Assembly (NCBI GenBank): GCA_035765195.1
Contig: DASTYC010000027.1
Coordinates: 57,428-121,427 of the forward strand
Source: CALAED01 sp035765195
GTDB lineage: Bacteria; Actinomycetota; Actinomycetes; Streptosporangiales; Streptosporangiaceae
DNA length: 64,000 nt
Direction: 5' to 3'
This document shows positions 58,442-64,000 of the stretch, piece after piece. A program made the translations under genes and the position numbers. The notes below the pieces were generated by a model. The model was not told the DNA's origin. It searched no databases and saw only the letters and a list, made by a program, of their open reading frames with translations. The number at the start of each line of letters is the position of its first letter. Positions within the stretch are counted from its first letter, which is position 1.

Positions 58442-59497
58442 GTGGTGCGGTTCGAGTTCGGCGTCTTCGACTCCTTCGATCTCGGGAGCGCCGGCCCCGG
58501 CCGGGTGCTGGCCGAGCGGCTCGAGTTCGCCGCCGAGGCCGAGCGGCTCGGCTTCGGCCACTACCACCTGGCCGAACACCACGCGACCCCGCTGTCGGTG
58601 TGCCCGTCCCCGAACCTGTTCCTGGCCGCGCTGACCCAGCGCACGACCACGATCCGGATGGGCGCGCTGGTCTACGTGCTGCCCGCCTATGACCCGTTCC
58701 GCCTGGCCGAGGAGATCGCCGCGCTCGACCAGCTGAGCGGCGGCCGGCTCGACTGCGGGGTGGGCCGCGGCATCAGCCCCTACGAGCTGTCGGTCCTCGG
58801 CGTGGAGGCCGGCCACGCCAAGGACATCTACGCCGAGTCGTTGCGGGCGATCACGGAGGCCCTCGCCGCCGGCCGGATGCGACACCGCGGCGTCCTGCTC
58901 CGCTCCTACGACGCGGAGCTGTCCGTCCGCCCGCTGCAGCGCCCCTACCCGCCGCTGTGGTACCCGTCGAGCAACACCGCCAGCGCCGAATGGGCCGGTC
59001 ACCACGCGATCAACTTCATCGGCCGGTGGAACTCCGGCACCCTCGGCGAGGCGGTGGAGCGGTACTGGGTCGCGTGGGAACGCGGCCGCGGCGACCGGAC
59101 GCGGCTCAATGCCCACGTCGAGCACCCGAGCGTCGGCCTCGCCGGCACCATCGTGATCGCCCCCACCGACGCCGAGGCCGAACGGATCTATCTGCGCGCC
59201 CACGAGCTGTACGGCCGGCGGCTGCTCAAGCTTTGGCACGACCACGACGACCACAGGTACGACGCGATGGCCGACGGCGGACTCGCGCTGCGCACCGGCG
59301 CGGCCTGCGTCGGCTCGCCCGAGACCGTACGCGACATGGTCCTGCACCAGGTCGGCGCCACGGGCGTCAACTACCTGGAGGCGCAACTGTTCTTCGGCGA
59401 CATGACGCTCGGCGAAGCACGACAAAGCCTGCGCTCCTTCGCGGACGTGGTAATGCCGGCCGTACTCGCGCGGAACCGGCGAGGAAGTAAACTTTGA
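58442..59497 (+). CDS. LLM-class flavin-dependent oxidoreductase
   Basis: 351 residues from GTG 58442, selected because GGAGGGAG (58427-58434) is 7 nt upstream; GTG 58436 and 58445 are close alternatives. Bacterial-luciferase-fold features: FEFGVFDSFDLG start, GFGHYHLAEHHATPLSVCPS with the HLAEHH pair, GALVYVLPAYDPFRLAEEIA and LSGGRLDCGVGRGISPYE. It would use reduced FMN or F420 to oxygenate or reduce an unidentified substrate. It is 3 nt from the GroES-like gene, an unusual pairing. Confidence 0.87.
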   Translation: MVRFEFGVFDSFDLGSAGPGRVLAERLEFAAEAERLGFGHYHLAEHHATPLSVCPSPNLFLAALTQRTTTIRMGALVYVLPAYDPFRLAEEIAALDQLSGGRLDCGVGRGISPYELSVLGVEAGHAKDIYAESLRAITEALAAGRMRHRGVLLRSYDAELSVRPLQRPYPPLWYPSSNTASAEWAGHHAINFIGRWNSGTLGEAVERYWVAWERGRGDRTRLNAHVEHPSVGLAGTIVIAPTDAEAERIYLRAHELYGRRLLKLWHDHDDHRYDAMADGGLALRTGAACVGSPETVRDMVLHQVGATGVNYLEAQLFFGDMTLGEARQSLRSFADVVMPAVLARNRRGSKL

Positions 59498-59500
59498 TGG

Positions 59501-59821
59501 GTGCCCGAGGCGAAGTTCGAGGTCCAGATGCTGCACGACCGCGTCATGGTGCGGGTCGAGCAGGAGTCAGGTGAGCGGCGTAGCAGCGGCGGCATCGTCA
59601 TCCCGTCCACGGTGACGCAGACCAACCGGCTCGTGTGGGGCGAGGTCTGCGGCGTCGGCCACCACGTCCGCACGGTCAAGGTCGGCGACCGCGTGCTATT
59701 CCACCCCGATGATCAGTTCGAGGTCGAGATCCAGGGCGACTCCTACCTCGTCATGCGCGAACGCGACCTCCACGCCGTGGCCAACGAACGCCCCGAACAC
59801 GGCACCGGCCTCTACCTCTGA
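59501..59821 (+). CDS. GroES/Cpn10-like protein
   Basis: 106 residues from GTG 59501, 3 nt after the preceding stop. The pattern LHDRVMVRVEQESGERRSSG, then GGIVIPSTV (mobile-loop position), GEVCGVGHHVRTVKVGDRVLF and YLVMRERDLHAV matches the Cpn10 beta-barrel. The mobile loop normally carries a hydrophobic IVL-type tripeptide for GroEL contact; here IVIPST fits loosely. There is no groEL nearby, so this is an extra GroES-like paralogue. It may serve the neighbouring flavoenzyme or act independently of GroEL. Confidence 0.82.
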   Translation: MPEAKFEVQMLHDRVMVRVEQESGERRSSGGIVIPSTVTQTNRLVWGEVCGVGHHVRTVKVGDRVLFHPDDQFEVEIQGDSYLVMRERDLHAVANERPEHGTGLYL

Positions 59822-59906
59822 TTCCACGCCGGGGGCGAGCGCCGCCGCCTATCGGCCGGTTCCTTCGTCGCTCCGTCGCGTCCGGAAACGTCGTACCGTT
59901 CACCCC

Positions 59907-60704
59907 ATGGGGGACCTCCAGGATGTGTGGGCCGCCGGCGACGCGTACGAGGCGTACGTCGGCAGGTGGAGCCGGCGGGTGGCCGGAGAGTTCGTGCGCT
60001 GGCTGGACGTGCCGGCGGGACGACGGTGGCTGGACGTCGGTTGCGGCACCGGGGCGCTGACGGCGACCGTGCTGGCCATCGCCGCGCCGGGGCAGGTCAC
60101 CGGCGTCGACCCGTCCGAGGGTTTCCTGGCGGCCGCCCGAACCCGGATCGCCGACGGCCGGGCCGCCTTCGGCGTCGGCGACGCCCGGTCGCTGCCGCTG
60201 CCCGACCGCCGATTCGATGTCGTGGTCAGCGGGCTCGCGGTCAACTTCGTCCCCGATCCGCCGCTGGCGGTGTCCGAGTGCGTCCGGGTCACCGCGCCGG
60301 GAGGCGTGGTGGCCGCCTACGTGTGGGACTACGCCGAGGGCATGGCGATGATGCGACGGCTGTGGGACGCCGCCGTCGCGCTCGACCCCGGCGCGGCGGA
60401 ACTGGACGAGGGCCGCCGTTTTCCGCTGTGCCGGCCCGCGCCGCTCGCCCGGCTGTGGACCGGCGCGGGGCTGACCGATGTCGACGTCACTTCGATCGAG
60501 GTGCCCACGGAGTTCGTTGATTTCGACGACTACTGGACGCCGTTCCTCGGCGGCCAAGGACCCGCGCCCGGCTACGTCATGTCGCTACCCGCGGAGCGCC
60601 GCCGCGCCCTTCGGGACCTGCTTCGCGACCGCCTGCCCACGCGCGGGGACGGGTCCATTCCGCTGACCGCCCGCGCCTGGGCCGTGCGCGGCACCGCCTC
60701 CTGA
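59907..60704 (+). CDS. Class I SAM-dependent methyltransferase
   Basis: 265 residues from ATG 59907. The SAM-binding motif I is WLDVGCGTGALTATVL, motif II acidic residue lies in VTGVDPSEGFL and post-I region in FGVGDARSLPLPDRRFDVVV. It resembles ubiquinone/menaquinone-type or small-molecule methyltransferases. The C-terminal part (WTPFLGGQGPAPGYVMSLP) is the family lid. Substrate unknown. The gene is separated from neighbours by about 85 and 238 nt. Confidence 0.88.
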   Translation: MGDLQDVWAAGDAYEAYVGRWSRRVAGEFVRWLDVPAGRRWLDVGCGTGALTATVLAIAAPGQVTGVDPSEGFLAAARTRIADGRAAFGVGDARSLPLPDRRFDVVVSGLAVNFVPDPPLAVSECVRVTAPGGVVAAYVWDYAEGMAMMRRLWDAAVALDPGAAELDEGRRFPLCRPAPLARLWTGAGLTDVDVTSIEVPTEFVDFDDYWTPFLGGQGPAPGYVMSLPAERRRALRDLLRDRLPTRGDGSIPLTARAWAVRGTAS

Positions 60705-60942
60705 TCACGGCGGGTCATCTCCCGCGACGGACATGGCGGCAAAGAGGCCGGGTCATGTCCGCTTTTTGCCGATCTCCCGGGCACTCGCCGTAACGCCATT
60801 TCTCCGCAAGGAACGATCAATGCCGGGGCCGTGATCGTGTTCGCGCACGTGTGCGCCGTGATGTGCTTCCTCCGAATTTCGCGGAGGCGGCGAAACCTGG
60901 CCGCTCCTCGGATGGCGATACAAGGATCGAAGGAGATCGCTC

Positions 60943-61605
60943 ATGCTCAAGCGACGGTTGCGTTTCCTCCCCACGAGCGTGGCGGCGGGCTCGCTGCTGG
61001 CCGCCATGGCCCTGTCCGTCCCGGCGCCCGCGCCCGCGGCCGCGGCCGCCGCGCCGGCGACGAGCGCGCGTGCCGTTCTCGTCACGGCGCTCGGATACAA
61101 CAGCACGGACTGGCGCTACCGCCAGGTGCCGCCCGGCGCCGACGCGCCCGTGTTCTATGAGCGCGGCTTCGACGACAGCACATGGTCGACGGGGCGGGAG
61201 GGCTTCGGCACCCGCACGGGGTGTCCCTTCAACACTCCGGCCAACGTCCACACCGGCTGGGCGCCCAACACCGACATGCTGGTGCGGCACTGGGTCCACC
61301 TCCCGCGCGGCGCGCGGCAGGTGCGCATCGAGGGGACGATCGACAACGACGCCCGCGTCTACTTCAACGGGAATCTCGTGCAGACCGCGCTGAGCGGCAG
61401 CTGCCAAACCGGTGCGATCAACGTCGTCGTCCCGGACAACTACCTGGAATGCTGCAACCTGCTCGCCATTCGCGGTCACGACTACGGCGGTTCGACCTAT
61501 CTGAACGTCAGGGTGACCTACCTGACGCCGACCGCCGCCGCGAACCAGACGAGCGAGACCGACCAGGCGACCGAGACGCCCGAGAGCGACCAGTCCGCCT
61601 CGTAA
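60943..61605 (+). CDS. Secreted small beta-sandwich protein
   Basis: 220 residues with GAAGGAGATC upstream of ATG 60943. The signal peptide (LRFLPTSVAAGSLLAAMALS) is followed by an Ala/Pro stretch. The mature domain (ALGYNSTDWRYRQVPPGADA, FYERGFDDSTWSTGREGFG, VRIEGTIDNDARVYFNGNLV) looks like a galactose-binding-like jelly roll. Four Cys residues (in TGCPF, SGSCQTG and LECCNLL) could form disulfides. The Thr/Glu/Ser tail is probably disordered. It may bind carbohydrate or cell-surface material. A terminator hairpin follows. Confidence 0.75.
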   Translation: MLKRRLRFLPTSVAAGSLLAAMALSVPAPAPAAAAAAPATSARAVLVTALGYNSTDWRYRQVPPGADAPVFYERGFDDSTWSTGREGFGTRTGCPFNTPANVHTGWAPNTDMLVRHWVHLPRGARQVRIEGTIDNDARVYFNGNLVQTALSGSCQTGAINVVVPDNYLECCNLLAIRGHDYGGSTYLNVRVTYLTPTAAANQTSETDQATETPESDQSAS

Positions 61606-61625
61606 CCGCCCCGCCGCGCTCGCCG

Positions 61626-61658
61626 GCGCCGCCCGCCCACCGTGGCGGGCGGCGCTTT
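61626..61658 (+). terminator. Intrinsic terminator after the secreted protein gene
   Basis: A perfect 12-bp stem (GCGCCGCCCGCC paired with GGCGGGCGGCGC) with a 6-nt loop is followed by TTT, 20 nt after the stop. Confidence 0.7.
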
Positions 61659-61757
61659 GACAACACGTCCTGACGCATGGGTTGACAGGGCCATCGACGT
61701 GACAAAAGGCACGTGAAACGATGCACGAGCCGTATTGATCACGGAGGAAGGTCCCCC

Positions 61758-62828
61758 ATGCGATCCATGAGACGACGCAACTTCGGGATGCTGACGGTCG
61801 GCGCGGCCGCGGGCATGATCAGTTCTCCGGCCAAGGCCGACGCGGCGGGGCGCGATCGAGACACCGAGCGGGTCCCCGCGGCCGGCGGCGACACCGTCGT
61901 CCGCGGCGTGGTCCTCGCGGTGCACGGCGGCGCGGGCTCGATCCCGCGCGGCAGCATCACCGCCGAGCAGGAGAAGGCGTTCCGGGACGGGCTCGAACGG
62001 GCGCTCCGCACCGGCTTCGACCTGCTCCGCCAAGGCCGGCCCGCCCTCGACGTGGTCGAGGCGGCGGTGAACGTGCTGGAGGACGACCCCAACTTCAACG
62101 CGGGCAAGGGCGCCGTCTTCAACACCGATGGCGAGCAGGAGCTCGACGCGTCCATCATGAACGGCTCCGACCTGCGGTCGGGGGCCGTCGCGGGGGTGCA
62201 CAACACCAAGAACCCGATCTCGCTGGCCCGCATGGTCATGGAACGGTCGCCGCACGTGCTCATGGCCGGCCGGGGCGCCGACATCTTCGCCTTGCGCAAC
62301 GGCGTCGCGTACACGACCCAGGACTACTTCTTCACCCAGCGTCGATGGGACGCGCTGATCGCCGCCAAGAACCGGCAGGCCGCGGCGGCGGCGGGCGCCA
62401 CCGGCACGGTGGGCGCGGTCACGGTCGACCGCGGCCGGGACCTCGCCGCCGCCACCTCGACCGGCGGGCTGACGAACAAGCTGGTCGGCCGGATCGGCGA
62501 CTCCCCCAACGTCGGCGCCGGCACCTACGCGAACAACCGCACCGTCGCGATCTCGTGCACCGGCACCGGCGAGGTGTTCATCCGCGGCGTCGCCGCCTAC
62601 GACATCTCGGCGCTGATGGAGTATCTGCGCCTGCCCGTCCAGGACGCGGCGGCCAAGGTCATCACCGAGAAGATCACCGCGCTCGGTGCGACCGGCGGGG
62701 CGATCGCGCTCGACCCGAGAGGCGACCTCGCCACCCCGCACAGCACCGACGGGCTGATCAACGGCTACATCACCCGGGACGGACGGGTGGTCACGCGGCT
62801 CTTCGACGACGAGACCCCGGCCCGTTAG
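61758..62828 (+). CDS. Tat-exported isoaspartyl peptidase/L-asparaginase (Ntn hydrolase)
   Basis: 356 residues from ATG 61758 (GGAGGAAGG upstream). The N-terminus MRSMRRRNFGMLTVGAAAG suggests a Tat signal. The plant-type asparaginase fold shows VLAVHGGAGSIPRG, NAGKGAVFNTDGEQELDASI, and the autocleavage site ATGTVGAVTVD with Thr217 as expected nucleophile. After self-cleavage it would form alpha/beta subunits and hydrolyse beta-aspartyl peptides or asparagine outside the membrane. The gene lies alone behind a terminator. Confidence 0.9.
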   Translation: MRSMRRRNFGMLTVGAAAGMISSPAKADAAGRDRDTERVPAAGGDTVVRGVVLAVHGGAGSIPRGSITAEQEKAFRDGLERALRTGFDLLRQGRPALDVVEAAVNVLEDDPNFNAGKGAVFNTDGEQELDASIMNGSDLRSGAVAGVHNTKNPISLARMVMERSPHVLMAGRGADIFALRNGVAYTTQDYFFTQRRWDALIAAKNRQAAAAAGATGTVGAVTVDRGRDLAAATSTGGLTNKLVGRIGDSPNVGAGTYANNRTVAISCTGTGEVFIRGVAAYDISALMEYLRLPVQDAAAKVITEKITALGATGGAIALDPRGDLATPHSTDGLINGYITRDGRVVTRLFDDETPAR

Positions 62829-62867
62829 CGGCCCGGCGGCGTCCGGCGGCGTCGGGGCGCGTGGCGG

Positions 62868-64000
62868 TCAGCCGACCATTTCGAGTCGTGATCCGGTGCG
62901 CGCCTTGCGCACGTGCAGCTGGGCGGGGATGCGGGCCCGCAGCTCGGCGACGTGGCTGACGATGCCGACGGCACGCCCGCCATCGCGCAGCCCGTCGAGC
63001 ACGTCCATCACCTCATCGAGCGTCTCGTCGTCGAGCGAGCCGAAGCCCTCGTCGACGAAGAGCGTGCCGATCTCGGTGCCGCCCGCCTCCGCCGTGACCA
63101 CGTCGGCCAGGCCGAGCGCCAGGCTCAGCGAGGTGATGAACGACTCGCCGCCCGACAGCGTCACCGGGTCGCGTTCGCGTCCGGTCCACGAGTCGACGAC
63201 CCGCAGGCCCAGCCCGCCGCTGCCGCCCCTGCGGTCGCCGGCCGCCTTGTCGACCGTGTGCGCGAGCGCGTAGCGGCCGGCCGACATGCGCGCCAGCCGC
63301 TCGTTGGCGGCGGCGACGACCTGCTCGAGGCGGGCCGCCAGGACGTAGGCCGACAGCCGCATGCTGAGCCGGTTCGCGGCGGACCGGCCCGACGCGAGCC
63401 CGGCCACGCGGGCCGCGACGGCGTGGCGTGCCGCGGCGGGACGCCACGCCGCGACCCGGTCGATCAGCTCGGTCCGCAGCTCGGCGAGGCGTGCCCGGCG
63501 CTGCCTGGCGCGGTCCAGGGCCGAGGCGGCCGCGGTGTGGCGGCGCTCCGCGGCCGCCAGGGCCGCTTCGGCCGCCGCGAGGTCGGGCGCCGGGCGGGCC
63601 GCCGCCTCGGCCAGCTCGGGATCGCTCAGCAGCTCGCCGACGGCGGCCGCTTCGGCGTCGAGGTCACGCGCGCGGGCGGTCAGCTCGGCGCGCAGGTCGT
63701 CGGCCGGCGCGGCGCGCTCCGCGGCCGCCGCGGACGCGAAGCCCTGCCGCTCGGCGGCGTGCTCGGCCGCCGCACGGGCGGCGGCGAGCTCGCGATCGGC
63801 GGTCGCGGCCTCGCGCAGCGCCTCGGCCGCCGCGCGCAGCAGCTCGGCCTCGCGGCCGAGGCGCTCGACGCGCGCCGAATCGAGCGTGGCGAGCGCGCCG
63901 GCGTGGTTGTAGACGAGCTCGTAGGCGACCCAACGGTGACGCGGGAGCAGCGCCTCGGCGAGCGCGAGCACCTGCTCCGCGGGAGCAGAGCGCAGCCGTG
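62868..64000 (-). CDS. sbcC: Exonuclease subunit SbcC, C-terminal part, cut by window edge
   Basis: The frame enters from the right edge and ends at 62868. It comprises a coiled-coil region rich in Ala/Arg/Glu, then the C-terminal ATPase lobe: LSGGESFITSLSLALGLADV (ABC signature) and TLFVDEGFGSLDDETLDEVM (Walker B and D-loop), followed by VGIVSHVAELRARIP (H-loop). The N-terminal lobe with Walker A and the zinc hook lie beyond the window. With SbcD it processes DNA hairpins and double-strand ends. The partner gene would be expected upstream (to the right). Confidence 0.9.
   Translation of the reverse strand, partial: RLRSAPAEQVLALAEALLPRHRWVAYELVYNHAGALATLDSARVERLGREAELLRAAAEALREAATADRELAAARAAAEHAAERQGFASAAAAERAAPADDLRAELTARARDLDAEAAAVGELLSDPELAEAAARPAPDLAAAEAALAAAERRHTAAASALDRARQRRARLAELRTELIDRVAAWRPAAARHAVAARVAGLASGRSAANRLSMRLSAYVLAARLEQVVAAANERLARMSAGRYALAHTVDKAAGDRRGGSGGLGLRVVDSWTGRERDPVTLSGGESFITSLSLALGLADVVTAEAGGTEIGTLFVDEGFGSLDDETLDEVMDVLDGLRDGGRAVGIVSHVAELRARIPAQLHVRKARTGSRLEMVG

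Noticed and set aside
60841..60890. Near-palindromic GC-rich stretch and small CCTCCG/CGGAGG hairpin upstream of the secreted protein gene
   Set aside because: Arms are only 6 bp, and the GCGCACGTGTGCGC string is not a true inverted repeat; no convincing regulatory role.

Overview
The window is very GC-rich, with strong G/C third-position bias, many GTG starts and many 1-8 nt stop/start overlaps. This is typical of a filamentous actinobacterium. The gene content (Liv-type transporters, SWIM/MoxR/VWA cassette, GAP1/double-GTPase cassette, GH15 glucodextranase) suggests something near the Streptosporangiales, but that placement is inference; no rRNA or other taxonomic marker is present. I see no tRNA, CRISPR array, transposase or phage gene.

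Layout. 1-6.6 kb (+): a four-gene cassette of a beta-sandwich/FN3-like protein (cut by the window edge), a zinc-ribbon GTPase, a GAP1-type GTPase-associated protein and a second, membrane-anchored GTPase. This is the best candidate for a poorly understood system. 6.6-9.8 kb: a collapsed ECF sigma-factor relic, a membrane PASTA protein, pseudouridine catabolism (psuG-psuK) and an aldo/keto reductase with most of its middle deleted. 9.8-16.5 kb (-): a seven-gene operon of a LivKHMGF-type importer, maleylacetate reductase and hydroxyquinol-type dioxygenase. It is divergent from a LacI regulator and has two matching operators flanking a good promoter. 17.8-22.5 kb (+): phosphotriesterase-like hydrolase, orphan Liv-type binding protein, secreted alpha/beta hydrolase and Gfo/Idh/MocA oxidoreductase, behind a strong promoter with a perfect TetR-type palindrome at +1.

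22.5-33.6 kb: a GT39-like membrane protein, an acyl-CoA degradation operon (alpha-methylacyl-CoA racemase, acyl-CoA dehydrogenase, thiolase, CoA-transferase), a membrane-anchored protein with a sigma-region-4-like segment, an M50 protease, a lipid kinase and a CDF metal exporter. 33.7-41.3 kb (-): SWIM, DUF5691, MoxR ATPase, DUF5682 and VWA proteins form a compact five-gene NTPase cassette. 41.5-52.5 kb: two formate dehydrogenases face each other tail to tail: a cytosolic NAD-linked Fds type with catalytic Cys (+) and a membrane, Tat-exported FDH-N type (-). The alpha subunit of the latter is a selenoprotein: an in-frame UGA at 51961-51959, followed by a SECIS-like hairpin, splits what would otherwise look like two genes.

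52.7-64 kb: short luciferase-like protein, SDR, sugar-nucleotide epimerase, a 1101-residue secreted glucodextranase, flavin oxidoreductase, orphan GroES-like protein, methyltransferase, small secreted protein, Tat-exported isoaspartyl peptidase/asparaginase, and the C-terminal part of SbcC running off the right edge.

The features most worth follow-up are the GAP1/double-GTPase cassette, the MoxR-VWA-SWIM cassette, and the selenocysteine formate dehydrogenase beside its cysteine counterpart. All functional calls are from reading the sequence and recalled family knowledge; no database search was run.
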